Assembly: GCF_027533845.1 (NCBI RefSeq)
Contig: NZ_JAPZVN010000002.1
Coordinates: 248,001-312,000, forward strand
DNA length: 64,000 nucleotides
DNA from: Streptomyces sp. RPT161
GTDB taxonomy: Bacteria > Actinomycetota > Actinomycetes > Streptomycetales > Streptomycetaceae
Direction of reading: 5' to 3'
Part shown: positions 8,099-17,556 of the stretch, piece after piece
How positions within the stretch are numbered: position 1 is the stretch's first letter
Layout: each line of letters begins with the position of its first letter
Made by a program: the position numbers and the translations under genes
Notes under the pieces: generated by a model
Told to the model about the DNA's origin: nothing
The model's input: the letters and a program-made list of their open reading frames with translations, nothing else
Database searches by the model: none

Positions 8099-8770
8099 CT
8101 AAGCACCCGGCGCACGCCACCCGCCGGTGAGTGCCGGGCCGATCGTGTTGATGTGTTCTTCGACACTGCGCCGCATCTGTTCGACGCTGTCGTCGGCGCA
8201 CTTCCCCCAGTGCCCGGACGCCGCCCGGATCACCCCGCCGAACGCCGCCACCAGCACCCGTGGGCGCAGGTCCAGCACCGGGTCCAGGCCCTCTCGCCGG
8301 GCGATCTCGGCGACGAGCCGCTGCTCCATCTCCGCCTGTCCGCGCATCCGTGCGGCCAGCAGCGCGGGGGTGGTCTCGACCACCTGGCACATCCGCATGT
8401 ACAGGTCGAGCGGCACCACCTCGTGGATCGCGGTGCTGACGTCGTCCCAGGTGCTCAGCACCGCGTTGCGCAGCGCTTCCAACGGCGGCTCCGCGGCCGG
8501 GCGTTCGCGCAGCGCGGCCATGAAGTGGCCCTCGATCAGTTCCTCGACGGCGAGCGCCGCGTGCTCCTTGCTCTGGAAGTAGCGGAAGAAGGTGCGCTGC
8601 GAGACCTCCACCGACTCGGCGATCTCGTCCACCGTGGTGCCCTCGAACCCGCGGGTGGTGAACAGTTCCATCGCCGCCCGGGTGAGGGCGTCGCGGGTGC
8701 GCTGCTTCTTGCGCTCCCGTAGGCCGGAGGCGCCCGGAGCGGGCTGCGCCGTCGCCGTGATTCCTGTCAT
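8099..8770 (-). CDS. TetR-family repressor of the adjacent MFS exporter
   Basis: The protein has 223 residues from the ATG preceded by AGGAGGT. Longer in-frame starts would cross the divergent promoter. The N-terminal HTH is canonical: RDALTRAAMELFTTRGFEG, TTVDEIAESVEVSQRTFFRY, FQSKEHAALAV. The C-terminal ligand domain resembles QacR/AcrR-type regulators in length only. It is divergent from the MFS gene, and a perfect palindrome overlaps the exporter promoter, so it most likely represses the pump until a drug-like ligand binds. Confidence 0.9.
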   Translation of the reverse strand: MTGITATAQPAPGASGLRERKKQRTRDALTRAAMELFTTRGFEGTTVDEIAESVEVSQRTFFRYFQSKEHAALAVEELIEGHFMAALRERPAAEPPLEALRNAVLSTWDDVSTAIHEVVPLDLYMRMCQVVETTPALLAARMRGQAEMEQRLVAEIARREGLDPVLDLRPRVLVAAFGGVIRAASGHWGKCADDSVEQMRRSVEEHINTIGPALTGGWRAPGA

Positions 8771-8849
8771 CCGCGGCCACCTCCTGTTCGTGTTGTGGCA
8801 GGTCACCATACCTGCGCCGTATCTGTCAGTTACCGGCAGGTGAACTCGT

Positions 8850-8886
8850 TTGTCAAATGTCAGCTGCTGACATAATCTCGCGCCCA
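8850..8886 (+). promoter_or_regulatory. MFS promoter with overlapping TetR-type operator; leaderless start
   Basis: -35 TTGTCA (8850) and -10 TAATCT (8873) are separated by 17 bp. The palindrome ATGTCAGC-T-GCTGACAT (8857-8873) fills the spacer and touches the -10, an ideal place for a repressor. The -10 ends 7 bases before the ATG at 8886, so transcription should begin at or one base before the start codon and give a leaderless mRNA. No ribosome site is visible. Confidence 0.72.
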
Positions 8887-10484
8887 TGAGCCAAGCACCC
8901 CTTGTCACTGACCAGCTGGCGGACCAGATACCGCCGCCCAGAAGGTCGCTGCGCGGCCATCCCTGGCTGACCCTGTTCTCGGTCGCCATCGGCGTGATGA
9001 TGGTGGCGCTGGACGCCACGATCGTCGCGGTCGCCAACCCGGCCATCCAGCAGCACCTCGGGGCCTCGCTCGCCGACGTGCAGTGGATCACCAACGGCTA
9101 TCTGCTCGCGCTGGCCGTCGCACTGATCACCGCGGGCAAGCTCGGCGACCGGTTCGGCCACCGCCAGACGTTCCTGATCGGCATCACCGGATTCGCCCTC
9201 ACCTCGGGCCTGATCGGCCTGTCCAGCAGCGTCGCCATGGTGATCGCGCTACGCGTCTTCCAGGGCCTGTTCGGCGCGTTGCTCCAGCCCGCCGCGCTCG
9301 GACTGCTGCGAGCCACCTTCCCGGCGGAGAAGCTGAACACCGCCATCGGAATCTGGGGTGCGGTCATCGGCGCCTCCACCGCCGCCGGGCCGATCATCGG
9401 CGGCCTGCTGGTGGAGCACGTCAACTGGCAGTCCGTGTTCTTCATCAACGTGCCGGTCGGCGCGATCGCGTTGGCGCTCGGCCTGCTGATCCTCAAGGAC
9501 ATCCGCGCGGAGAAGGCGCCCAAGTCCTTTGACATTCCCGGCATCCTGCTGCTGTCGGCCGGCATGTTCTGCCTGATCTGGGGTCTGATCAAGGCTCCCG
9601 CCTGGCACTGGAGCTCGTTGAGCACCTGGGCGTTCATCGGCGGGGCCGTTGTGCTGTTCGCGGTCTTCGCGGTGTGGGAGACCAGGTCCCGCGAACCGCT
9701 CATCCCGCTGGGACTGTTCCGCTCGGTGCCGTTGTCAGCGGGCACCGTCCTGATGGTGCTGATGGCGTTCGCCTTCATGGGCGGCCTGTTCTTCGTCACC
9801 TTCTACCTGCAGAACGTGCACGGCATGAGCCCGGTGTCCAGCGGCGTCCACCTGCTGCCGCTCACCGCGATGATGATCGTCGCCTCACCGGTGGCCGGTG
9901 CGCTGATCACCCGGTTCGGGCCGCGCATCCCGCTGGTCGGCGGCATGCTGTTCACCACCGCCGCCATGATCGGCATGTCCCGGCTGACCGCGGACAGCGG
10001 CACCGGCACCACCTCGCTGTGGTTCGCGCTGCTCGGTCTCGGACTCGCGCCGGTCATGGTGGGCGCCACCGAAGTCATCGTCGGCAACGCCCCGTTGGAG
10101 CTGTCCGGGGTGGCCGGCGGCCTTCAGCAGGCCGCGATGCAGGTCGGCGGCTCGCTGGGCACCGCCGTGCTCGGCGCGGTGATGGCGGCCAGGGTGGACA
10201 ACCAGCTGCCGGGCCACTGGGCCGCCGCCGGGCTGCCCGCGCTGCCGCCCGCGCAGGCGAAGCAGGCCGCCGACGCGGTGGCCGTCGGCGTGGCGCCGGT
10301 ACCGCCGCACGCGCCCGCCCCGCTGGCCGGCACCATCAGCCGCGTCGCACACGACACCTTCGTCTCCGGGATGGGCCTGTCCTTCACGGTGGCCGCGGTC
10401 GTCGCGGCGGTTGCCGCGGTGGTGGCCGTGTTCACCAAGCGGGGCTCCAACGCGGACGCCGCCGGCGGCGGGGTGCACATCTGA
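8886..10484 (+). CDS. MFS drug exporter, DHA2 (14-TM, QacA/EmrB-type)
   Basis: The protein has 532 residues, the usual length for 14-helix DHA2 proton antiporters. Family motifs include LDATIVAVANPAI (helix 1), GKLGDRFGHRQTFLIG (motif A) and GPIIGGLLVEHVNWQSVFFI (motif C and following). It should expel hydrophobic or cationic drugs, or an endogenous metabolite, across the membrane. It is divergent from its TetR regulator and predicted to be leaderless. A 20-bp hairpin follows. Confidence 0.92.
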   Translation: MSQAPLVTDQLADQIPPPRRSLRGHPWLTLFSVAIGVMMVALDATIVAVANPAIQQHLGASLADVQWITNGYLLALAVALITAGKLGDRFGHRQTFLIGITGFALTSGLIGLSSSVAMVIALRVFQGLFGALLQPAALGLLRATFPAEKLNTAIGIWGAVIGASTAAGPIIGGLLVEHVNWQSVFFINVPVGAIALALGLLILKDIRAEKAPKSFDIPGILLLSAGMFCLIWGLIKAPAWHWSSLSTWAFIGGAVVLFAVFAVWETRSREPLIPLGLFRSVPLSAGTVLMVLMAFAFMGGLFFVTFYLQNVHGMSPVSSGVHLLPLTAMMIVASPVAGALITRFGPRIPLVGGMLFTTAAMIGMSRLTADSGTGTTSLWFALLGLGLAPVMVGATEVIVGNAPLELSGVAGGLQQAAMQVGGSLGTAVLGAVMAARVDNQLPGHWAAAGLPALPPAQAKQAADAVAVGVAPVPPHAPAPLAGTISRVAHDTFVSGMGLSFTVAAVVAAVAAVVAVFTKRGSNADAAGGGVHI

Positions 10485-10498
10485 CCGCCGAAGCCCAA

Positions 10499-10544
10499 AG
10501 AGCCCCGGCCAGCCGCCCGTTGAAGGGCGGCTGGCCGGGGCTCT
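10499..10544. terminator. Bidirectional terminator, 20-bp perfect stem
   Basis: The stem AGAGCCCCGGCCAGCCGCCC and its full complement enclose the loop GTTGAA. It lies between the convergent MFS gene and aceE and serves both. Confidence 0.92.
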
Positions 10545-10560
10545 CGCTTACGGGTGACGG

Positions 10561-13293
10561 TTACGCGTCACCGCCGGCGGCGCCGGGGTCGGCCGCGGCG
10601 ACGTCGAGCAGCTGGTAGCGGTCGATCGCCTGCTTCAGCGCGGAGCGGTCGATCTTGCCCTCCTTGGCCAGCTCGGTCAGCACGGCGAGTACCACCGACT
10701 GCGCGTCGATGTGGAAGAACCGCCGCGCCGCGCCGCGGGTGTCGGCGAAGCCGAAGCCGTCCGCACCCAGCGACTGGTACGTACCCGGCACCCAGCGCGC
10801 GATCTGGTCCGGAACCGACCGCATCCAGTCGGACACGGCCACGAACGGACCCTCGGCGCCGGACAGCTTGCTCGTCACGTACGGAACGCGCTGCTCCTCC
10901 TCCGGGTGGAGCAGGTTGTGCTCCTCGGCGGCGACCGCGTCGCGGCGCAGCTCGTTCCAGGAGGTGGCGGACCACACGTCGGCCTTGACGTTCCACTCCT
11001 CGGCGAGGATCCGCTGCGCCTCGACCGCCCACGGCACCGCCACACCGGACGCCATGATCTGCGCCGGGATCGAACCGCCCTCGGCGGCCTTGTACCGGTA
11101 CAGGCCCTTGAGGATGCCCTCGGCGTCCACGTTCTCCGGCTCGGCGGGCTGCTGGATCGGCTCGTTGTAGACGGTGAGGTAGTAGAAGACGTCCTCGCTG
11201 TCCGGGCCGTACATCCGGCGCAGACCGTCCTTGACGATGTGCGCGATCTCGAAGCCGAAGGCCGGGTCGTACGCGACACACGCCGGGTTGGTCGAGGCCA
11301 GCAGCTGCGAGTGGCCGTCGGCGTGCTGCAGACCCTCACCGGTCAGCGTGGTGCGACCGGCGGTCGCACCCAGCACGAAACCGCGAGCGAGCTGGTCGCC
11401 CATCTGCCAGAACTGGTCACCGGTGCGCTGGAACCCGAACATCGAGTAGAAGACGTAGACCGGGATCATGTGCTCGCCGTGCGTGGCGTACGCCGAGCCC
11501 GCGGCGATCAGCGAGGCGGTGCAGCCAGCCTCGGAGATGCCGTCGTGCAGCATCTGCCCGGTCGGCGACTCCTTGTACGCCAGCAGCAGCTCGCGGTCGA
11601 CCGACTCGTAGGTCTGGCCCAGCGGGTTGTAGATCTTGGCGGACGGGAACAGCGAGTCCATGCCGAAGGTGCGGTACTCGTCCGGCGCGATCGGCACGAA
11701 GCGCTTGCCGATCTCCTTGTCCCGCATCAGGTCCTTGAGCAGTCGGACGAACGCCATGGTGGTGGCGATCGACTGCTGGCCGGAACCCTTCTTGACGGCC
11801 GCGTACGCCTTGTCGTCCGGCAGGTTCAGCGGCTTGGCGCGGACCACGCGGGTGGGCACGTAGCCGCCGTTCTCCTTGCGGCGGTCGTGCATGTACTGGA
11901 TCTCTTCCGAGTTCCGGCCCGGGTGGTAGTACGGCGGCAGGCCGGACTCCAGCTCCTTGTCGGAGATCGGCAGGTGCAGCCGGTCACGGAACCGCTTGAG
12001 GTCCTCGACGGTCAGCTTCTTCATCTGGTGGGTCGCGTTGCGGCCCTCGAAGTTCGGGCCGAGGGTCCAGCCCTTGACGGTCTGCGCCAGGATGACGGTC
12101 GGCTGGCCCTTGTGCTCCTTGGCCGCCTTGTACGCCGCGTAGATCTTGCGGTGGTCGTGACCGCCACGGCCCAGGTGCAGGATCTGGTCGTCGGTCATGT
12201 TCTCGACCATGTTGCGCAGCCGGTGGTCGCCGCCGAAGAAGTGCTCGCGGATGTACGCGCCGGTCTCGGTGGCGTACGTCTGGAACTGGCCGTCCGGCGT
12301 CGAGTTGAGCTTGTTGACCAGCACGCCGTCCCGGTCCTGCGCCAGCAGCGGGTCCCAACTGCGGTCCCAGATCAGCTTGATGACGTTCCAGCCCGCGCCG
12401 CGGAAGACCGACTCAAGCTCCTGGATGATCTTGCCGTTGCCGCGCACCGGGCCGTCGAGCCGCTGCAGGTTGCAGTTGACGACGAAGGTCAGGTTGTCCA
12501 GGCCCTCACGGGCGGCCAGGGACAGCTGGCCGAGCGACTCCGGCTCGTCCATCTCGCCGTCGCCGAGGAACGCCCACACGTGCGAGTCGGCGGTGTCCGC
12601 GATGCCGCGCGCCTCCATGTAGCGGTTCATCCGGGCCTGGTAGATCGCGCCGAGCGGGCCGAGGCCCATCGAGACGGTCGGGAACTCCCAGAAGTCCGGC
12701 ATCAGCCGCGGGTGCGGGTAGCTGGACAGGCCGTACGGGGCCTTGGACTTCTCCTGCCGGAAGGCGTCCAGCTGCTGCTCGGAGAGCCGGTCCAGCATGT
12801 AGGCGCGCGCGTAGATACCGGGGGAGGCGTGCCCCTGGAAGAAGATCTGGTCGCCGCCCTTGCCGTCGTCCTTGCCCCGGAAGAAGTGGTTGAAGCCCAC
12901 GTCGTACAGCGAGGCGGAGGAGGCGAAGGTCGCGATGTGACCGCCGACGCCGATACCGGGGCGCTGGGCGCGTGACACCATGACGGCCGCGTTCCACCGG
13001 GTCGCGTTCAGGATCTTGCGCTCGATCTCCTCGTTACCGGGGAAGAACGGCTCGTCCTTGGTCGCGATGGTGTTGATGTAGTCCGTGCTCCGCATCTCCG
13101 GCACGGCGACACGCTTCTCGCGAGCGCGCTCGATGAGCCGCAGCATCAGGTAGCGGGCACGCTCACGGCCGCGTTCGTCAATAGCCGCGTCGAGCGAGTC
13201 GAGCCATTCCGCCGTCTCCTCGGGATCAAAGTCCGGGACCTGGCTGGGAAGGCCGCCAATGATGATCGGGTTGCGATCGGATCCGGAAGCCAC
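10561..13293 (-). CDS. aceE: Pyruvate dehydrogenase E1 component, homodimeric (AceE)
   Basis: The protein has 910 residues, the normal size for the single-chain E1 of actinobacteria and proteobacteria. It decarboxylates pyruvate with thiamine diphosphate and acetylates the lipoyl domain of E2, feeding acetyl-CoA to the TCA cycle and fatty-acid synthesis. The ThDP-binding [12 protein letters not shown] segment is visible at about 245, as are the conserved [12 protein letters not shown] and [12 protein letters not shown] blocks. E2 and E3 are not in the window. ATG start [14 protein letters not shown]. It is transcribed alone, with a long 5' region and a palindrome about 85 bp upstream. Confidence 0.97.
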   Translation of the reverse strand: MASGSDRNPIIIGGLPSQVPDFDPEETAEWLDSLDAAIDERGRERARYLMLRLIERAREKRVAVPEMRSTDYINTIATKDEPFFPGNEEIERKILNATRWNAAVMVSRAQRPGIGVGGHIATFASSASLYDVGFNHFFRGKDDGKGGDQIFFQGHASPGIYARAYMLDRLSEQQLDAFRQEKSKAPYGLSSYPHPRLMPDFWEFPTVSMGLGPLGAIYQARMNRYMEARGIADTADSHVWAFLGDGEMDEPESLGQLSLAAREGLDNLTFVVNCNLQRLDGPVRGNGKIIQELESVFRGAGWNVIKLIWDRSWDPLLAQDRDGVLVNKLNSTPDGQFQTYATETGAYIREHFFGGDHRLRNMVENMTDDQILHLGRGGHDHRKIYAAYKAAKEHKGQPTVILAQTVKGWTLGPNFEGRNATHQMKKLTVEDLKRFRDRLHLPISDKELESGLPPYYHPGRNSEEIQYMHDRRKENGGYVPTRVVRAKPLNLPDDKAYAAVKKGSGQQSIATTMAFVRLLKDLMRDKEIGKRFVPIAPDEYRTFGMDSLFPSAKIYNPLGQTYESVDRELLLAYKESPTGQMLHDGISEAGCTASLIAAGSAYATHGEHMIPVYVFYSMFGFQRTGDQFWQMGDQLARGFVLGATAGRTTLTGEGLQHADGHSQLLASTNPACVAYDPAFGFEIAHIVKDGLRRMYGPDSEDVFYYLTVYNEPIQQPAEPENVDAEGILKGLYRYKAAEGGSIPAQIMASGVAVPWAVEAQRILAEEWNVKADVWSATSWNELRRDAVAAEEHNLLHPEEEQRVPYVTSKLSGAEGPFVAVSDWMRSVPDQIARWVPGTYQSLGADGFGFADTRGAARRFFHIDAQSVVLAVLTELAKEGKIDRSALKQAIDRYQLLDVAAADPGAAGGDA

Positions 13294-13378
13294 GCTGTTC
13301 CTTCGCTACTAGGTAGTGCTCTGCTGTGTCGCGCCGCCTCCATCGTGTACCGCGGCTGGAGATCCGTCATCTCTACTG

Positions 13379-13394
13379 AGTGGTAACTACCACT
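13379..13394. promoter_or_regulatory. Palindrome AGTGGTA-AC-TACCACT upstream of aceE
   Basis: It has 7-bp arms with a 2-bp centre. The outer AGTGGT...ACCACT matches the arms of the GntR/HutC-type DasR element (consensus near AGTGGTCTAGACCACT) but not its four-base core. GntR-type control of pyruvate dehydrogenase is known elsewhere (PdhR). A smaller CGGGTC-GA-GACCCG dyad follows about 8 bp further. The rest of the 503-bp gap between aceE and the DUF3052 gene shows no gene. Confidence 0.45.
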
Positions 13395-13796
13395 TGGTGA
13401 GACGGGTCGAGACCCGCGACGGTTGGCGCAGTGGCGCGCGAGCGCCTCCGGTACGAGGCTGGGAGGGGGTACCTCCCATGCCGTTGAGGCCATGGGGGAG
13501 GGCGACGGGCGGGCCAAATCGCAACTCTACGCCCAGTCGGGGCGCGGTCGGACACCCGTCCCGGAAGCGGGCTTCCGTTCGGACCGCCCGGCCCCGATGC
13601 GACGTCCTAACGTCGCAACCCCGGCAAAACGCCGTGACAGGGGTCACAGACGGCGGTGCGATGTGAGGCGACACGTCAACGTTTGGGCGGGATCGGTAGC
13701 TGGGTACTTGCGCGATCCGCCCGCTGCGTGTGGACTACGGCCATCGCCCCGTACACGCGCGGGGCCGACAGACATCCCCAAGTCAGGAGGCAATCC

Positions 13797-14222
13797 GTGA
13801 GCGCGACCGCGGGCCACGCGGAGGAGCGGACCAACCCGGTGAGCCGGTTGGGTTTCGAGCCCGGACAGGTGGTCCTGGAGATCGGCTACGACGACGACGT
13901 CGATCACGAGCTCCGTGAGGGCATCGAGGCCATCATCGGACAGGATCTTGTCGACGAGGACTACGACGACGTGGCCGACGCCGTCCTGCTGTGGTTCCGT
14001 GACGAGGACGGCGACCTTACGGACGCCCTGGTGGACACCATCGGTCTGATGGACGACGACGGCGGTGTGGTGTGGCTGATGACCCCCAAGACCGGCCGTG
14101 ACGGCCACGTCGAGCCCAGTGACATCAGCGAGGCGGCGAAGACCGCCGGCCTGTCCCAGGGCAAGAGCATCAGCGCCGCCAAGGACTGGACCGGCAGCCG
14201 ACTGGTGGCCCCCAAGCGCTGA
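13797..14222 (+). CDS. DUF3052-family protein
   Basis: The protein has 141 residues from a GTG with AGGAGG 6 bases upstream. It is a small acidic protein (runs such as DDDVDHELREG and DEDYDDVADAVLLWF) of the actinobacterial DUF3052 family; function is unknown. Conserved features include RLGFEPGQVVLEIGYDDDVD near the start and VWLMTPKTGRDGHVEPSDIS toward the end. It is divergent from aceE across about 500 bp and followed by a GC hairpin. The soluble fold and synteny with aceE give no direct clue to its role. Confidence 0.85.
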   Translation: MSATAGHAEERTNPVSRLGFEPGQVVLEIGYDDDVDHELREGIEAIIGQDLVDEDYDDVADAVLLWFRDEDGDLTDALVDTIGLMDDDGGVVWLMTPKTGRDGHVEPSDISEAAKTAGLSQGKSISAAKDWTGSRLVAPKR

Positions 14223-14310
14223 GCGCCCCGCCACCGCACCACCCACCCCGACGCATCCCGCGCGCCCCCGCCAGCCCACCGCTGCCGGGGGCGCGACGCG
14301 TCCCACCGCC

Positions 14311-14333
14311 CGCCGCCCTCGCCCAGGGCGGCG
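14311..14333. terminator. GC hairpin after the DUF3052 gene
   Basis: CGCCGCCCT and AGGGCGGCG pair over 9 bp around a 5-base loop, about 90 bp past the DUF3052 stop and before the peroxiredoxin gene. The remaining 14223-14477 sequence is GC-rich without a gene. Confidence 0.5.
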
Positions 14334-14477
14334 CCAGGCCCGCCCGTCACCCGCCGCCCTGGGCCAAGGCGCCGCCGGCCCCGATCACCGGCAGTGCGAG
14401 ACTGTCCGTGCCGCCGCGCCACGAACGGCGCAACGGCACCGGTGAGACGCGCAAGCGAGATCGGAAGGGAAGCATCC

Positions 14478-14936
14478 ATGGCCATTGAGGTCGGCTCCAA
14501 GGCCCCCGACTTCGAGCTGAAGAACCAGCACGGCGAGCTGGTCAGGCTCTCCGACTACAAGGGCGACAAGAACGTCGTCCTGCTGTTCTACCCGTTCGCC
14601 TTCACCGGCGTGTGCACCGGCGAGCTGTGCGCCCTGCGCGACGAGCTGCCCAAGTTCGTCAACGACGACGTCCAGCTGCTCGCGGTCTCCAACGACTCCC
14701 CGTTCAGCCTGCGGGTCTTCGCCGAGCAGGAGGGCCTGGAGTACCCGCTGCTGTCCGACTTCTGGCCGCACGGCGCCGCCAGCCGGGCGTACGGCGTCTT
14801 CGACGAGGAGAAGGGCTGCGCCGTGCGCGGCACCTTCATCATCGACAAGGAGGGCGTGGTCCGCTGGACCGTCGTCAACGCGCTGCCGGACGCCCGTGAC
14901 CTGAACGAGTACACCAAGGCGCTCGCCGAGCTGTGA
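14478..14936 (+). CDS. Peroxiredoxin (AhpE-like, thioredoxin fold)
   Basis: The protein has 152 residues from ATG 14478, with GGAAGGGA upstream. The peroxidatic site is T43-G-V-C46 in AFTGVCTGELC, and a second cysteine C51 follows five residues later. That position can matter in resolving-cysteine chemistry, whereas AhpE of mycobacteria is described as a one-Cys enzyme. RGTFIIDKEGVVRW is the conserved distal block. It reduces peroxides and peroxynitrite in the cytosol using a thiol donor not identifiable here. Confidence 0.9.
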   Translation: MAIEVGSKAPDFELKNQHGELVRLSDYKGDKNVVLLFYPFAFTGVCTGELCALRDELPKFVNDDVQLLAVSNDSPFSLRVFAEQEGLEYPLLSDFWPHGAASRAYGVFDEEKGCAVRGTFIIDKEGVVRWTVVNALPDARDLNEYTKALAEL

Positions 14937-15086
14937 CGTGTTCACGCGGCGTGCTTCGTGGCGCGCCGCGTGAGCGCTCCCCAGCCGGGGAACCGGTCAC
15001 TAGGATCAGGGCGTTGATCCGGTTGTACGTATACGCACCAACGGGGGCAGCGCGCTCGACGTCCCCTCGGACCATTGGGAGGACTC

Positions 15087-15662
15087 GTGGGAGTCAGCCT
15101 CAGCAAGGGCGGCAACGTCTCGCTGACCAAGGAGGCGCCGAACCTCACGGCGGTGCAGGTCGGACTCGGCTGGGACGCCCGGACGACCACCGGCGCGGAC
15201 TTCGACCTGGACGCCAGCGCGCTGCTGACGAACGCGTCCGGAAGGGTCCTCACCGACCAGCACTTCGTCTTCTACAACAACCTCAAGAGCCCGGACGGTT
15301 CGGTCGAGCACACCGGGGACAACCTCACCGGTGAGGGTGAGGGCGACGACGAGGTCATCAACGTCAACCTGGCGCTGGTGCCGCAGGACGTGGACCGGGT
15401 CGTCTTCCCGGTCTCGATCTACGACGCGGAGAACCGCCAGCAGAGCTTCGGCCAGGTGCGCAACGCCTACATACGGGTCGTCAACCAGGCCGACAACCGC
15501 GAGTTGGCGCGCTACGACCTGACCGAGGACGCCTCCACCGAGACCGCCATGGTCTTCGGTGAGCTGTACCGCAACAACGGCGAGTGGAAGTTCCGTGCCA
15601 TCGGCCAGGGTTACGCGTCCGGCCTGCGCGGAATCGCCCAGGACTTCGGCGTCAACGTCTGA
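15087..15662 (+). CDS. terD: TerD-family stress protein, copy 1
   Basis: The protein has 191 residues from GTG 15087 with GGGAGG five bases upstream. It has the full TerD domain with the calcium-binding acidic loop GADFDLDASALL (about 32-43), the FVFYNNLKSPDGSVEHTGDN block and FRAIGQGYASGLRGIAQDFG at the C-terminus. TerD proteins are soluble, bind Ca2+, and act with the TerC membrane protein in responses to tellurite, oxidative or envelope stress; the molecular action is not settled. It is a tandem paralogue of the next gene, same length and nearly the same sequence. It is the first gene of terD-terD-terC-terA. Confidence 0.95.
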   Translation: MGVSLSKGGNVSLTKEAPNLTAVQVGLGWDARTTTGADFDLDASALLTNASGRVLTDQHFVFYNNLKSPDGSVEHTGDNLTGEGEGDDEVINVNLALVPQDVDRVVFPVSIYDAENRQQSFGQVRNAYIRVVNQADNRELARYDLTEDASTETAMVFGELYRNNGEWKFRAIGQGYASGLRGIAQDFGVNV

Positions 15663-15747
15663 CGCCACCTCGTCCGGCGCCGCGCACCGTGCCACCGCGG
15701 CGCCGGACCCGTGGGGGAACCAGAAGCATCGGGGAGGAACGAACCAC

Positions 15748-16323
15748 ATGGGTGTCACGCTCGCCAAGGGGGGCAATGTCTCCCTCAGCAAGGAAGCGCC
15801 GAACCTCACACGCGTCATGATCGGCCTCGGCTGGGAGGCCAGGTCGACCACCGGCGCGGACTTCGACCTGGACGCCAGCGCCCTGCTGTGCTCGGGCGGC
15901 CGGGTGCTGGGCGACGAGTACTTCGTCTTCTACAACAACCTCAAGAGTCCCGAGGGTTCGGTCGAGCACACCGGCGACGAACTGGTCGGGGGCAGCGGTG
16001 GCGACGACGAGACGATAGTCGTGGACCTCACCAAGGTTCCGGACCGCGTCGACAAGGTGGTCTTCCCCGTCTCGATCTACGACGCCGAGGTCCGCTCGCA
16101 GGCCTTCGGGCAGGTGCGCAACGCCTACATCCGGGTCGTCAACCAGGCCGACGACCGAGAGTTGGCGCGCTACGACCTGACCGAGGACGCCTCCACGGAG
16201 ACCGCGATGATCTTCGGTGAGCTCTACCGGTACGGCGGTGAGTGGAAGTTCCGTGCGGTGGGCCAGGGGTACGCATCGGGCCTGCGGGGCATCGCCCTAG
16301 ACTTTGGGGTCAACGTTTCGTAA
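15748..16323 (+). CDS. terD: TerD-family stress protein, copy 2
   Basis: The protein has 191 residues from ATG 15748 (GGGGAGG upstream). It is a close paralogue of the preceding gene: identical GADFDLDASALL calcium loop, YNNLKSPEGSVEHTGDE and GLRGIALDFGVNVS end. Differences are concentrated in the loop after the calcium site (CSGGRVLGDEY) and in the region after the HTGD block. This pattern of paired TerD genes is usual in Streptomyces and suggests mixed oligomers. Only 85 bp separate the two genes. Confidence 0.95.
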   Translation: MGVTLAKGGNVSLSKEAPNLTRVMIGLGWEARSTTGADFDLDASALLCSGGRVLGDEYFVFYNNLKSPEGSVEHTGDELVGGSGGDDETIVVDLTKVPDRVDKVVFPVSIYDAEVRSQAFGQVRNAYIRVVNQADDRELARYDLTEDASTETAMIFGELYRYGGEWKFRAVGQGYASGLRGIALDFGVNVS

Positions 16324-16371
16324 AAATGCGTGCAGCCGCCTGCACCGGGACCGCCAAGGATTGGATTGCCA

Positions 16372-17523
16372 GTGCTCGTCAGAACGTTCGGCTGGTCATT
16401 TGCCATAACCGTCGCCGGGCTGGCGTTCGCGGGGATCCTTTGGGGCTGGCAGGGGCTCGCGGTCGTCGCGATTCTGTCGATCCTGGAGATCTCGCTCTCC
16501 TTCGACAACGCGGTGATCAACGCGGGAATCCTGCGGAAGATGAACGCCTTCTGGCAGAAGATCTTCCTCACCGTCGGCGTGCTGATCGCCGTCTTCGGCA
16601 TGCGGCTGGTCTTCCCGGTCGTCGTCGTCGCCATCACCGCCAGGATCGGGCCGATCGAGGCGGTCAGGGTGGCGGTGAACGATCCGAACCGCTACGAGCA
16701 CCTGGTCACCAGCGCCCATCCGGCGATCGCCGCGTTCGGCGGGGTGTTCCTGCTGATGATCTTCCTGGACTTCCTCTTCGAGGACCGGGACATCCACTGG
16801 ATGGCCTGGCTGGAGCGGCCGCTCGCCAGGGTCGGCAAGCTGGAGACCCTCCCGGTGATCGTCGCCCTGGTGGCACTGCTGGTCGCCGCGACAACGGTGG
16901 CCACCTCGGTCCCGCTGCAGGGCGGCGGTACGGCCGACAAGTCGGCGACGGTGCTGCTGGCCGGGGTCGCCGGACTGGTGACATACCTCGTGGTGGGCGG
17001 CGTCTCCGGCTACTTCGAGGGGCGCCTGGAGGAGGACGCCGAAGGCGCCGAGGCTGACGCGGAGGACGGCGAGCCGTCGGCCGCCCCCGCGCGGAAGGGA
17101 GCCTCGGCGATCGGCCTGGCCGGTAAGGCCGCGCTCTTCATGTTCCTCTACCTGGAGGTCATCGACGCCTCGTTCTCCTTCGACGGTGTCATCGGGGCGT
17201 TCGCCATCACCAACGACATCTTCATGATGGCGCTCGGCCTCGGCATCGGTGCGATGTACATCCGCTCGCTCACCGTCTTCCTGGTGCGCAAGGGCACGTT
17301 GGACGACTACGTGTACCTGGAACACGGCGCGCACTACGCGATCGGCGCGCTCGCGGTCATCCTGCTCGTCACCATCGAGCACGAGGTCAACGAGGTCGTC
17401 ACGGGTCTGGTGGGCGTCGTACTGATCCTCGCCTCGTTCCTGTCGTCCGTGGTACGCAACCGTCGACTCGGGGAAGGCTCCGAACAGTTGGAGGAACAGG
17501 CGGAGATCCCCTCGGGGGTCTGA
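16372..17523 (+). CDS. TerC/DUF475-family integral membrane protein
   Basis: The protein has about 383 residues from GTG 16372 (VLVRTFGWSFAITV), chosen because AAGGA lies 11 bases upstream; a GTG 14 codons earlier is possible. It has roughly nine membrane helices. Two inverted TerC-type repeats carry the acidic intramembrane motifs SFDNAVINAG (N-half) and SFSFDGVIGAFAIT (C-half). A charged Glu/Ala loop (EEDAEGAEADAEDGE) lies between them in the cytoplasm. TerC proteins pair with TerD at the membrane and have been linked to metal handling. Placement between TerD and TerA-like genes supports a complex. Confidence 0.9.
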   Translation: MLVRTFGWSFAITVAGLAFAGILWGWQGLAVVAILSILEISLSFDNAVINAGILRKMNAFWQKIFLTVGVLIAVFGMRLVFPVVVVAITARIGPIEAVRVAVNDPNRYEHLVTSAHPAIAAFGGVFLLMIFLDFLFEDRDIHWMAWLERPLARVGKLETLPVIVALVALLVAATTVATSVPLQGGGTADKSATVLLAGVAGLVTYLVVGGVSGYFEGRLEEDAEGAEADAEDGEPSAAPARKGASAIGLAGKAALFMFLYLEVIDASFSFDGVIGAFAITNDIFMMALGLGIGAMYIRSLTVFLVRKGTLDDYVYLEHGAHYAIGALAVILLVTIEHEVNEVVTGLVGVVLILASFLSSVVRNRRLGEGSEQLEEQAEIPSGV

Positions 17524-17556
17524 GCCTGGACGTTGGCCACGGCAGGGGAGGGCTAC

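Noticed and set aside
10711-12975. 754-codon plus-strand frame opposite aceE
   Set aside because: It is the antisense of a strongly conserved enzyme; composition is Val/Leu/Arg/Gly with no motif.
14940-15020. Possible tRNA-like fold before terD copy 1
   Set aside because: Only a CCCAGCCGGGG hairpin and a TCACTAGG segment; no anticodon or T arm can be formed.
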